64,000 nt of DNA from Anseranas semipalmata. Taxonomy: Eukaryota; Chordata; Aves; Anseriformes; Anseranatidae. Shown piece by piece: positions 48,263 through 60,147 of this stretch. Positions within the stretch are counted from its first letter, which is position 1. Every line of letters starts with the position of its first letter. The translations under genes and the position numbers were made by a program. Under the pieces are notes generated by a model that had not been told where the DNA came from, did not search any database, and was given only the letters and a program-made list of their open reading frames with translations. The stretch lies in contig VXAA01001254.1 of NCBI GenBank assembly GCA_013399115.1, positions 37,267-101,266 on the forward strand. The letters run 5' to 3'.

Positions 48263-49949
48263 ACTGTCAACATTGAGCGCCTATGTAGTGTAAGAGGTGC
48301 TCATAGAGAAGAATGTTTTTTCCTCTCATTGCATCTTGTTCATGCCATTGTTTGCTTGCATAGCTTTTCTACACACTGTAGCAGTGAGTTAGTGTCTACT
48401 AAAGAGCAGAAGTGCTTCTGGTAACTTCTGCTCTTCTAATAAAGTAGACAGCTGCCTATAAAACATTCTTTATCACTGGTCTCATCTCACAAAGTCTATA
48501 AAAGTGGATATCCTCCATTTTGCCAAGTGGAGGTGCAGAAGCTTTGAAGTGTTACAGTGTTCAGTCAAACCAACAATATGCTCTTCTGGTCAAGAGAATA
48601 TCTTAGGATATCTTCTTTTCTCAGTCTGTTCAAAGCTGTGAAAATAGACATTCTTCGGGAATACTTCTGTTGACTTTGTACAACCTTTACAGCAGGGATG
48701 TTTCAGAGAAGTAAAAACACTACTGAACTCATGAATTAGAGACAAAAGACCATCCTATGTGCGGCCAGTAATGAAGAATCGCATATCTAGGAACGTAAAG
48801 CTTCTTTGACATCCTCAGGTTATGTAACACATAGGAAATCAGTGAAAGTTACATCATTTGTGAATTGTGAAAAATGTTAACAATACAGAAAAATACAACA
48901 AACTTATAAGATCTAACCTCATAAGATAGGCTTTGATGGACCAGACGTAATTTTACAGCAAAACCACAGACACCATCATATAGGATACTTCCACAGAATG
49001 GGAATTTATAGATTTGACCTACAAAATAAAAAGTCAGCTGAGTCCGACTAAGCTAAAGAGCGTTCAGTATATCTGTGGGAGAAAAAAAAGTCAAAATCAA
49101 AACCATGTATCATAAAGGTTCAACCAGGGAGGGCAAAACATGGGGGAGAGGAGGGTATTAACTCTTAGTGAAATTAACTATAACTCTGAACCCAGAGTTT
49201 CACTCTCCGTCCTTATCCATCATTCCTTGACCAGAGAAGAAACTGCTATATACCTGCATGGCAGTCTAATCCTCTTCTTATAGTATCTGTGCAGCATCAG
49301 GAGGATGGAATGGGGACTCAGCAAAGTTAGGTTTAAGACAGAACTACAGTGACTGGTTCTTTTCCCCTTCTCCACAAACATTTCCTGACACGATATGTAG
49401 GTTCTCAAATCATCGGACGCACTTCCAGCCAATTAATTACCTCGATCCTTCCTCTCTGACCTCTATTCAGGTCCTAACTTTGTATTATGGAAATCAAAAT
49501 TTTGAACATTGTCTCCCATTACTTATGAAGTATCTAATGGAAAGCTGTCTGCGTTGGGATAAAAGCTTTCAGCTATACATTGATTTAATATGGTTTATCG
49601 TCTTCAAAATACATTTTTTTAAAAGTTAAAACTCAGAATAAGAGTTGATCAGAAGTTTGCTGAAAAGTGGAAACATATTTTGTTCCATGGTAGTTAAATC
49701 TAAACTTTCATAGAAGACCAACAATTTAAACTGAATTTCATTTGCTAGAGAAAAAAAAAAAGAAAAATATCAAAGTTCATATTTTTCCACATTATTAGAA
49801 CAGAAAGTTTCCATTTGTTGCTTTGAAATGATGTTCTGCTTTCAACATTCATTTAATGTTATGTATAAAAATATCTGTTCCGAATAAAGCCAAAAGTATT
49901 TTTCATCAAAATGGAATATTTTGATTGATCTGAAATGTAAAATTTATCC

Positions 49950-49980
49950 TTTTATATATATATAAAATATATATATAAAA
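49950..49980. repeat. TA-dinucleotide palindromic tract
   Basis: Two (TA)n blocks flank AAA and are largely self-complementary. Confidence 0.85.
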
Positions 49981-50216
49981 CAAATTTACCTGCCTACCTA
50001 AATAAAATAATAATTATTTTTAAAAAGCTTGATCTGGAATCAAAAAAATATTTTTCTCATTTACTTAACTTTGCATGGAAGTTATTTTTTTCAAGGAAAT
50101 TTGTATTTATAGTGCTAGTCTATAACTGCCATTTCCTGTATGTATTTCTATTGAATTTCATTATGGGATGTTTTACACGCTGCTCATCAACCACCTCACA
50201 AATCACAGTTCCCATT

Positions 50217-50695
50217 TAGAATAGAATAGTTCAGTTGGAAGGGACCTTCAAAGATCATCAAGTCCAACTGCCTGAGTACTTCAGGACTAACCAAATGTTA
50301 AAGCCTATTAACGAGGGCAGTAACCAAATGCCTCTTGGACGCTGACAGGCACGGGGCATCACCCACCTCTCTAGGAAGCCTGCTCCAGTGTCTGACCACC
50401 CTCACAGTAAAGAAATGTTTCCTAATGCCCAGCCTGAACCTCCCTTGGCACAGCTTTGTGCCATTCCTGCACGTCCTGTCATCGCTTACCAGGGAGCAGA
50501 GACCGGCACCTCCCTCTGCGCTTCCCCTCCTCGGGAAGTTGCAGAGAGCAGTGATGTTGCCTCTCAGCCTTCTTTTCTCCAAACCCAAGAGTCCTCAGCC
50601 TTTCCTCACAGGACATGCCTTCCATCCCTTTTATCAGTTTTTTTTGTCTTCCTCTGGACACTTTGAAGTATCTTAACATCCTTCTTGTATTGTAT
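50217..50695 (-). mobile_element. CR1 LINE fragment J
   Basis: This is a 5'-truncated CR1 of about 480 bp in minus orientation. The 3' end on the plus strand shows AGAATAGAATAG (two CTATT units) and then TTCAGTTGGAAGGGACCTTC. On the minus strand the frame 50588-50298 reads [20 protein letters not shown], then FRLGIRKHFFTVRVVRHWSR, and ends FKRHL-like ASKRHLVTALVNRL with its proper stop, so the C-terminal 96 codons of ORF2 are nearly intact. Homology extends upstream to about 50695 (AAGGATGTTAAGATACTT on the minus strand). Same subgroup as copy H. Confidence 0.95.
50298..50588 (-). pseudogene. C-terminal ORF2 remnant of CR1 copy J
   Basis: Ninety-six codons are open to the natural stop of CR1 ORF2. 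This is the region downstream of the RT thumb ([26 protein letters not shown]). It has no catalytic residues and no function alone. Confidence 0.8.
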
Positions 50696-52803
50696 TTATA
50701 TTTACTGGATAATAAAACAGCAATCAGTTTCAGCTTGCAGATAGCTTTAAAGATCTTATGTCATCAACAAGTAAAATTGATATTTTAATTCCATGTAACA
50801 CAATGTTTCACTAATGGCTTAAAATTACTTAGACAGGTAGAATTCATTTCGATACATCAGAACGAAGTAGAGGTTATTCTCTTCAATCAATGTTTTTTGT
50901 TATAGCCTGGTATGGTGTCTTGCTTTGAAAGTGGTTAATCTTTGAAGTCTTCAAAATCCTTTTGTTATTTGACGTGATTTTTCTGAGAAATGCTAAAAAT
51001 AAAGATTATTTTGGAATGAGGTACAGGCATACTGGCTTCTTTATATAACACCATCACATGGAAATCACAAAAAGAAAACAACAAACAAACAAGTCCCTAG
51101 ATGTTTGTATTAAATAACTTGGTTAATTATGCTGTGCTAAACGTGAGGATCCAGAATTTGAGATATAAATTTCTCTGTCTCATTCTCTTTCTCTCCAATT
51201 CTTTTCGAATCATGAGTTTCGAGGAAAAGAAAAAGGGAGCTACAGCAATACAAATCTCAAAACTCTCTTAAACTATATTTTGTTCAGTCTGTATATTCAA
51301 AATGAGCCCAAAAACATAGTTACAGAAAGCATTTTCTGCATGTTTTATATATGAACACCCACACTTTTATATATATTAGATGTATGTGGGTGTGTATATC
51401 TATCTGTATGTACATATATAGTAGACTGTGAATGTGTGGGGAGGTGTATATATTCACACCATCACACTATTCAACATATATATCAAATGCAAATATTAAG
51501 TGACTAAATCTTATTAAATTGTAGGAATAAGTTTACTTAATGACTGCTTTTCTAATGATTTCTTTTTTGATTAAAATATGCTGGAAATTGTCATTAAAAT
51601 TAGGGAAAAACTTTTCCAAGTGCCTGTAGATTTTCAGTTGTGATTTGTACTTTGTAGTCAAGTGTACTTATCTACAGGAATAAATTAGCCATGACTGCAT
51701 GGCATTCAGAAAGCTTTGGGCACTAAAACTGGCTATTTCCACCTGAGGAGACAAATGGGCAGGGAGTGATGCCAGTAGAGAAATGTGTTGCAGCTCTGAA
51801 CAGAAATAGATCTAAAAATGGCATGTAAGCTTTAATTGGGGAGACATACTGCTGTGTTCCTCAAGCAGAGCAGTTTTATCTTCAAGAGTGAGATCTGAAG
51901 AGTGGGCTTACTTGCCCATGTCAGACCCTTCAGGGAACTCTGTTCTGGAGTCCTGAGATATTATTGAACAGACCAACAAAAGTTGGTTGCTTTTACAGCA
52001 AAAGATCATCTCAAACATTTTCTGACAATGTCATCTAAGAAGCAGAACTCCTCTTGCTCAAGATCACAAAGGAAAAAAAAAAGAACACAAATGTTTGAAT
52101 TGAAATATCACCTCATATCTATTAAATATAGTGCATCCTATCTCTTCAATAGCATATTAGTGTCTTAAAATTTTCTTTGGAATTGAAATGAAAATTGTCT
52201 AAATGAGAACTAATATTTTATTTTCTGCCTTTGTAGTTATTTGCAATAAATGCAAAATCTACTAGCAAAGTTTTCATAAGAATGTCACCATTGATAATGC
52301 ATTGCAGCTTTTACTAATGGAATAAAAGCTGTGAGAAACTGATGGCAGCCATCTCTGATGTGACACTAATTCATCATCGCTTGGAAGAGTCTAAGGGGAG
52401 AACTCAAGCAAAATAATAGGACAGGAAAACTTAGAATGTTCTTATGATGGAATTACCTTTTAGGTAGTTTTGTCACAAGAACAGGATTTGTCCATTTCCA
52501 AGATAAAGCTTGCTTATGTCCCCAAGCTCCAGTAATTCACCTCTGGCCTTTTTTCTGCCCTCTTCTGCCTTGATCAGGTGTTGGTCTCTGCAAAATAAGC
52601 AGAAGTAGTCTTCCTGTGTTCTTTATGCCCCCTTTTAATACTGTCAGTTTAAGACTGCAAATCTCCTTACATTTACAGATAAATTTTATCTGGGTATTAT
52701 TTATGAAGACCAGTAACCAAATACTCTTTAGATGGCTAAAAATGAAATATCTGGTATGTTTGCTTAAATCTGTGTTGTTGCGACTAAACAAGACTGGAGC
52801 TGG

Positions 52804-52847
52804 ATTTTTTGTTTGGTTGGTTGGTTTTGTTTTTGTTTTCTGTTTTT
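52804..52847. repeat. (GGTT)n/(TTTG)n tract
   Basis: T-rich tract with GTTTGGTTGGTTGG in the middle. Confidence 0.8.
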
Positions 52848-53596
52848 CTCCAAGTTTTCCCCCAAAACATTAATGAATGCATAGTATAAAACAGGTCACC
52901 TGCGTAAGGAAGGGGAAGGGGATCATTTGAATATTGCTGCCTAATCATTTGTCTTTTGGAAATGACTAATGAATGAGAATTGACTTGTGTTAACTGCTGT
53001 ATAAAATAAAAACATGATTCATCCACAAAGAGGTTACCATCTAAGTTTTAGACAAGAAATAATAGAATAATCAAAACTAAATGAGGAACCCATAGAAACT
53101 TCTTCTCCTTCAGTACATACTAATTGTACTTGCCATGGATTTAATAGACTTTAATACTATGAAGTGCATGGTAGTTGGACATTTTACAAAACCTAATGGA
53201 TATGCAGTAGCTGCTTTATTTTATTATTATTTTTTTTAGTGCCAGGAACTTAAAACCATGTTAAATAAAGATTCTGGTTATAAACCAAAAAAGACATTGC
53301 TGTTTGGCAGTGGTTCCACACAGACCTCTCTGACCCATTATCAGGAAAAAAACAGATAGAAGGCCAGGTACACCATAATGAATGTATTACTACATACAAA
53401 TTAGTTAAATTAAATTTCTATAAAAGTTAACCATGTGAGATAACTGTAGCTATAAGGTAGAGAGAATTAGGCATCCTTTAAGCAAATGTTTGCAGTAACT
53501 CAGGATTTACAATACTGTAAATCTGGACTACCAAAACAAAGGAGCTTTTGATATTTCTCATGTTTATACAGGTGCATCCACAGAAAAAATATTTGG

Positions 53597-53613
53597 AAAA
53601 AAAAAAAAAAAAA
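53597..53613. repeat. Poly-A tract
   Basis: About 17 A followed by six T. Confidence 0.9.
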
Positions 53614-54546
53614 CTTTTTTCTTAAGAGTACAAAATGAATATCCTACCTGTTCATGCCTCAAATGAAGTCACGCTGACATGATTATAGTATATTATAAAA
53701 GTGAACCAAAAGTGCATGCCCAAACTGTATGTGTGATTGCACAGGTACATATACATCCTGAAAGCATATATGTTTGAAATTAGAATACTTTGCTAGCCAA
53801 AGTAGCACCATTGCTGCGTTCCACTGAGCAGATAACACAATTTGCAACTAACCTACCACTCCCTGTCCTACTTACCCATCCACCCACATGATGCTATGAA
53901 GTGCTTTCACCTGAGTCTGCTGGAATGAGGTATCGGCTGAGGGGTAAAAGAAACTCCATGTTCTGCAGTGAGTACCTTCAGTCTTTCCATACCTTTCACC
54001 TATCTGACATCCCTTTTTCTTGAAAGTTGCCCTTATCTTCCCCTTTTAGATGTCTCTCTAACCAGCCTTTCTAACACTGCTGAAGAAGAGCAAAGTATCT
54101 GGTTTAGAGATTGAGGACTATGTACATTATACCTGGTGCATGTTAAATAACAGAAAATAAAATGTTTGATGCATCTGTTAACATGACAAATGCATTAAGC
54201 AGTGTATTTTCAAACTCTTCACAGCGATGAAATAGTGAAGACCATAAGAAGAAAAGAAAAATCAGAAGGATTTCTCCCTTCTCCCATTCATGAAAAATGT
54301 ATTCAACAGACTGCATGCACCACGTTTTGGGATGCTCTCAATTCTCCTTAAGACTTGCAACACCACTGCCTTAAGGTCATTCTGAGAAATTAAAGCTAGC
54401 TGTGCTAAGTATTAGAGCTTTGTTTTATTCAAAACCAGCGGGTATTAATCAGTTGGAATGGCTTCACAGGTGAATCTCATCAACATACTGTGTGGGAACA
54501 ATTTCATCTACTGACTTCCTTTGCATTAGGGATTTAGCTATAAAGG

Positions 54547-54604
54547 CCTTTATTTTTTTATTTATTTTATTTTTTTTGTGGTGGTACATGCATTTATTTA
54601 TTTA
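54547..54604. repeat. (TTTA)n T-rich tract
   Basis: Two TTTATTTATT-like blocks flank GTGGTGGTACATGC. Confidence 0.8.
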
Positions 54605-56157
54605 TAGTTTGTAGATAATCTAGATAGGCTACAGCTTATGTCATAGGAAAGGTATACTTGGTAATGAATTACATTTTTATTTCTTTCTTTTAAAATTTGT
54701 TCTTTTTAATACTTATGATGAAATCTCCACATAATCAGTTTATTTTCAAAAAAAAAAAAAAGAAAAGAAAGAGTCAGTATTGTGTGTTTCTAGTGTGATT
54801 AGCTTTATAAGCAATCAAAATATAACAGAGCATGTTAGGAAGAGAACTTCTTAAAGCAGAGGAATCTGGTGTGTCCTGAGGATAGAACTTGTTGCCATTC
54901 ATATGAATTAATTCAAGGAAATATTTATAATTGATTACAGTATTTTCTTTTGGGGGGAGGGGGGGAACTAGTCCAATTTGATGCTTTTATGACCTTTTTT
55001 TGTAGAGTTTGAAGACATTACATAAGATATTGGGTACTGGGGGGATTGGGCTGAAAATGTAGTCCCCTTCTAGCTCATCTGAAACCTAAACAGTTTTATC
55101 TGGTGTCTTAACCTTAATGCAAAAATGACTTCTAAACCATTTAACATACATTAACAAAGGGAAGTAGTGGTTGTGTTTTATTTATTTTTATATTTTTAAT
55201 ATTATTCAGGACAAGTATAATAGTTATTCTCTCACTCCTTAAAAGCACCCAGGGGCTAATTGATACCACACAGACGTTCCTGAAACATTAACAAAACCAC
55301 AGACCCATATAAAAGCTTTAGTGGAGTTGTGGTAGAGGTGACAGCACAGAAAATGTTCTGCCTGAAGAAGTAGATCAGGGACAAATAAGGCAGCCTAACA
55401 TGTGAATCTTGTTTTCTTATCGCTATGTGGAAATGAAGAAGGAGAAAGAATTCCAAGAAGTTGGGAATGAAAAGAGGAACTTTAAAGCCAGATATTTCAG
55501 TAGGGCCAACTATCCCATCCTGGTTCAAGTCTGTCATTATTCTTAGATGTATGAGTTGATGAACGTTGTCCATTCAGACTGGAAAACCTTGAGAACTATA
55601 AACTGAATGAAGTTTATTAGCATATAGTGCAAGGTTAGGCTGTTTTGGGATAATAAAACTAAATTTTGCTGTAAACTGTGACTTTAATTGCTAAACGTGG
55701 TTAGTATCATATATCAAAGTAAAGCTGAGTACATATTTTCTGTACATAAATGTGATAGGAATACCCACTAGAGAGAAAATCTACTTAAACTAAACATCAC
55801 AAATAGATTAAGTAAAATAAGGTGAGATTTGGTTACAGATGTACAATGGAAATAACATAGCAGTTTTCTAGTATGGTTAGTTAGTTGTTCATGAAGGGCT
55901 TGAATAATTGCTCAGAGCTAGGAGAGGTCTTTTGTTCATCTTCTGTTCACCTTTTTGTTCTACTATTACAGGAAATACGTTTTGAAAGAGAGATTGGGAT
56001 CCGTGTCTGGTTCTGTCAAATTGCAATACCAACAGAGATTACAACAAATGACTGACTATCACTGAGAGCAATATTTTAAAGACTTAGCTATCATTACAGT
56101 GAAAACAACTAGCACTTTTTAGAGCCTGATCATCTTTGTCTTCTTTCTGCAACATTT

Positions 56158-56395
56158 TATATATATATGTATATAATGTACATACTATTTAGAAAATATA
56201 TACTTTATATACATATAAATATCCTGTATAATCTATGCAATGTTTATATGCATGTAATCATTATTACACACTATATTACACACAATATATACGTATTATG
56301 TACTATGTCTACATGCAATAATGATACATATAATATGTATATATGTCATATACATACAGTTATAAATGTGTGTATATACACACGCACCTATTTTA
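56158..56395. repeat. Cryptic TA/CA-rich low-complexity region
   Basis: About 240 bp are dominated by TATA, TACATA and TATG steps with short near-palindromes. This produces an artefactual open frame (56167-56406) of Y, I, H, N and T codons. It lies directly upstream of CR1 copy K. Confidence 0.85.
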
Positions 56396-56448
56396 GTGTA
56401 GATTGATATTCCCCAATTTTGGGTCCCTCAAATAAGGTTGGCTGATCC

Positions 56449-56926
56449 AATAAGGATATAAAACTATTAGAGTATTCAAAGGAGGGCAACAAAGATGGTG
56501 GAGGGTCTGGAGGGGAAGGTGTGTGAGGAGCAGCTGAGGTCACTTGGTTTGTTCAGCCCAGAGAAGAGGAGACTGAGGGGAGGCCTCATGGCGGCCTGCA
56601 GCTTCCTCAGGAGGGGAGCGGAGGGGCAGGCACTGATCTCTGCTCTCTGGTGACAGCGACAGGACCCGAGGGAACGGCATGGAGCTGTGACAGGGGAGGG
56701 TCAGGCTGGGTGTCAGGAAAAGGTTCTTCACCGAGAGGGTGGTGGGGCACTGGAACAGGCTCCCCAGGGCAGTGGTCACGGCACTGAGCCTGACAGAGTT
56801 CAAGGAGCATTTGGACTACACTCTCAGACACATGGTCTGATTTTTGGGTGGTCCTGTGTGGAGCCAGGAGTTGACTCAATGATCCTTGTGGGTCCCTTCC
56901 AACTCAGGGTATTCTGTGATTCTATG
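56449..56926 (+). mobile_element. CR1 LINE fragment K
   Basis: This is a 5'-truncated CR1 of about 478 bp. It begins AAGGATATAAAACTATTAGA, then GGAGGGCAACAAAGATGGTG, GAGGAGACTGAGGGGAGG, CAGCGACAGGACCCGAGGG, TTCTTCACCGAGAGGGTGG and GGTCTGATTTTTGGGTGGTC, and ends ATTCTGTG ATTCTATG at 56911-56926. It matches copy C (2400-2874) almost base for base over this interval, so C and K come from the same, comparatively young subgroup. Frames are broken; only C-terminal RT and 3' UTR remain. Confidence 0.95.
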
Positions 56927-59079
56927 AATAGCATTAATTTGTGAGCAGTAGTGCCAGGCTTGTCACTGACAAATTTGATTTGGAGCCAAGAGTGTTCTAC
57001 AAATATATTTTAAATAAGTAATTGGCTGTGCGACTACTACTGATATTTTTTTTAAGACCTGACTTTATTCTCCTCTTACCTGCAGTTATACTTAGGGCTT
57101 TTAAAGATTCTGTGTGCCCAAACCTTTTGACTAGCTCTATGGGAATAATTTTAAAGTATCTGACCTAACATGCCAAGTATGAAAACATCCCTTTTTTTTA
57201 AGTAGTTTATCTAATATTCCTTTGTGTGAGAAGTAACTGATTGCTATTGCTGTTGCAGTTTGTGTCTTGAATTTCTGGGCCAAAACTTCCTTTACTGTGC
57301 AGGCTGCTCTAAATGTAAATGCTATTTAATTATAAATATCCTTTTTTTTTTTTTTTTTGAGTTTTCTGGGATGTAAAATTAATACCAAAGGATTGTTTCA
57401 GGAACAGTATGAAGAAGAGCAAGAGTTCTTATGCATTGTTTTACAATATGTGCCTAAATGTTGTGCTCTAAAGCTTTCTGTCACAATGACCTTCCCAAGC
57501 TGTCATACCGAAGAAAACGATTCTGCATAAGGCAAAGGCATTTTTTTTCTCAGTTTGTTCCAGACTGTCACATTCAGAACACTTTTCCAAACTTCTTGAT
57601 TCTGAAACAGATTATTGATGAATATTCGCTTACATCTCCTTGAAGTTAGCACTTCAGGATCAAAATCTGTGGGTTTTGTCTCCCTTTTAGCCATGATGAT
57701 GCTGGGCAGAGTTGGTATTCTTGCATACACCTAGGGTCTGTAGTATTAGTTTCTTATAAAAGCATTTTACCTCAAACATCTTACGTGAGGTGGCGGCCTT
57801 GCATTAAGTGTTTGTGAAGAAAACTTCACCAAAAATTGATATGCTTTTTCAGTGAACTAGATCATTTGAGGAAAATATTACAACTCTCCAGGCACTGGGA
57901 AGCTATAGAAGATTCACACTTTGGACAAAGGATTTGAAACAAGCAAGATTCATCTTATGGACTAGCTGCTAAAAATATGAGTTCTAAGGCTGAAAGAAAC
58001 TTCCCATTGTATGTGCTGATAAGTTTAACAAAAAAACTTAAAAAAAAAAAAATCCAACCTATTCTAAAGATGCTCCATTTACCTGGTGCTGGTCAATATG
58101 CCCTTTCCTACATTTGCTGGCCCTCATTGTACAAAGAGACTTTCATGATCTAGTTACCTAAGAGGGAGCAACTTTGAAAGGACAAAAGAGCTGGTCTCTG
58201 ATAGAGTGACGAGGAAACAATGATTTGGATGCCACCACAAAAGATAGGGTTATGTACCTGCATATCATGCTGGAAAACGCTTTTGTATGCCATTGCCTGC
58301 TTTCTGCAGTACCCAGCCTTTTGGCCTATGTGAGACTTGCAGCAATAAATTCGGTGCCTCATCTTTTATATAGTACTCATTGCTCTGAAATACAGACCTT
58401 TCTAATGAGGTATGGACTAATTTGTCATGCTTATATCCTTAACCATATTTTGGCAGCAAACAATTAAATAAATAGAATACTTAAATTCCTTCCTTTTAGA
58501 AGGTCTTAAAAGACCTGTGTCTTCTGTGCCTTTGGACCAATCTACAAAATGAACATAAGGTGCTACATTATCTCATAAAAACACTCTAATAGGAAAGAGT
58601 GTTGTTGTTGTTGAAGCATGATTTGATAACAGGGGAATTAGTAAAATCTGAATCTTACAAGCTGAAAAACAAGGACAAAAAACAGGAAAGTCACTATTAA
58701 CTGAGCATTATCCATTTGGTTTACTGGACCGTACACTATGGTTATGGAATAAACGTTGCATCCTAATGATTACGCAGAAGTAAATGACATCAAGACTGCA
58801 CCATTTATGAGTAGTTAATTTAAACACTTTAAGTGTTCTCTCAAGTAGTAGTGTGTGTAACTATATGTATAGCATAGGATGAACTTCTATAAATATGGAT
58901 AAATACATTTAGTTGGATCAAGTTTCTTTTGTACTGCTAGTTGTTATTGCTTACGTTATATATCTAAATGTGGAACAAGAGAAATAATATCTAGACAGCT
59001 AAAATTATTACAGTACAAAGTTTACCTGCAGTTGAAAAGTGTAGCTTTAAAATAGCATCTTTGTATTCTTCATAGATGA
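56927..59079. other. AT-rich noncoding sequence
   Basis: Poly-T at 57342-57358 and poly-A at 58036-58052 are the only repeats seen. No gene recognised. Confidence 0.55.
57342..57358. repeat. Poly-T tract
   Basis: Seventeen T residues. Confidence 0.9.
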
Positions 59080-60068
59080 GGTAGCTCAGTATGTGGAGGA
59101 CAATAACGAGTGGAGTACCCCAGGGGTCAATACTGGGTCCAGTCTTGTTTCACATCTTCATTAATGATCTGGAAAATGGGGTAGAATGCACCCTCAGTAA
59201 ATTCACGTATGACATGAAACTAGCAGGGACAGCTGACTCACCAGAGGGCCATGCAGCCATCCAGAGGGACCTTGACAGGCTGGAGGAGTGGGCTGACAAA
59301 AATCTCATGAAGTTCCACAAGGAGAAGTGCAAAGTCCTGCACCTGGGGAGGAACAAGCCCAGGCATCAGTACATGCTGGGGTCCACCAAGCTGGAAAAAA
59401 GCTCTGCAGAAAAGGACCTGGGGGTCCTGGTGGACACCAAGTTGAACATGAGCCAGCAATGTGCCCTTACTGCTAAGAAAGCTAACAGTATTCTTGGCTG
59501 CTTTAGGCAAAGTATCACCAGCAAGTCAAGAGAGGTGATCCTTCCCCTCTACTCAGCACTGGTGAGGAGTACCATGTCCAGTTCTGGCTCCCCCAGTACA
59601 AGAGAGACATAGACATACTGGAAAGAGTCCAACAGGGGGCTACCAAGATGATCAAGGGGGCTGGAGTTCCTCTTCTATGAGGAAAGGCTGAGAGAGTTGG
59701 GACTGTTCAGCCTGGAGAAGAGAAGGCTTAGGGGGGATCCCATCAATGTCTACAAGAAGCTGAAGGGAAGGTGCAAAGAAGATGAAGCCATGCTCTTTTC
59801 AGTGGTGCCCAGTGCCAGGACAAGAGGCAATGGGCACAAAGTAGAACACAAGAAGTTCCATCTAAGGATTAGGAAGCACTCCTTTACTGTGCGGGTGACA
59901 GAGCACTACACACATTGCCCAGAGAAGTTGTGGAGTCCACCTCCGTGGAAATCTTCAAAAGCTACCTGGACATGGTCCTGGGCAACCTGCTCTGGGTGGC
60001 CCTGCTTAAGCAGGAGGTTGGACCAGATGGCCTCCAGAGGTCCCTTCCAACCTTAATGATTCTGTGAG
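59080..60068 (+). mobile_element. CR1 LINE copy L, about 990 bp, RT palm to 3' end
   Basis: This is the longest uninterrupted CR1 piece in the window. It begins near GTATGTGGAGGACAATAACG, in the RT motif before SGVPQGS, and runs through FINDL, the catalytic box, [33 protein letters not shown], then (after a frame change near 59565) [13 protein letters not shown] and RIRKHSFTVRV. The 3' UTR reads GGACCAGATGGCCTCCAGAG, and the end is GATTCTGTGAG with a single degraded terminal unit. It belongs to the same subgroup as copies B and G. A T/TTTG-rich tract follows 25 bp later. Confidence 0.95.
59091..59612 (+). pseudogene. CR1 reverse transcriptase fragment, catalytic site mutated
   Basis: A 173-codon open frame covers the RT palm and thumb: [15 protein letters not shown] (residues about 6-20), FINDLENG, then FTYDMK where active CR1 RT has FADDTK. 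The first of the two metal-binding aspartates is tyrosine (codon 59208-59210) and the second is kept (59211-59213). After [10 protein letters not shown] a frameshift diverts it from the expected YCVQFWAP segment. The fingers, the endonuclease and ORF1 are absent, so it is a dead fragment. Confidence 0.9.
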
Positions 60069-60092
60069 GGAAATCTTGCAAGCTATTGCCAT

Positions 60093-60147
60093 GGTTTTTT
60101 TGTTTGTTTTTTTTTTGTTTTTTTTGTTTGTTTGTTTGTTTGTTTTT
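60093..60147. repeat. Poly-T/(TTTG)n tract
   Basis: T runs interrupted by single G, ending in five TTTG units. It lies 25 bp beyond the end of copy L. Confidence 0.9.

Larger units (their letters stand above)
42651..50216. other. About 7.5 kb AT-rich noncoding DNA
   Basis: No gene or transposon recognised. Contains a GC-richer exon-like segment (43060-43236), an 18-bp tandem duplication (43425-43460), poly-T tracts, the assembly gap and a TA palindrome, listed separately. Confidence 0.55.
50696..56448. other. AT-rich noncoding sequence
   Basis: No gene or transposon recognised. Simple repeats: G/T-rich tract at 52804-52847, poly-A at 53597-53613, T-rich tract at 54547-54604, poly-A at about 54749-54763 and TA/TG-rich DNA at 56158-56395. 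The minus-strand frame 55256-55573 (105 codons) has no recognisable product. Confidence 0.55.

Noticed and set aside
56167..56406. 79-codon frame rich in Y, I, H and N
   Set aside because: It is a translation of TA/CA-rich low-complexity sequence.
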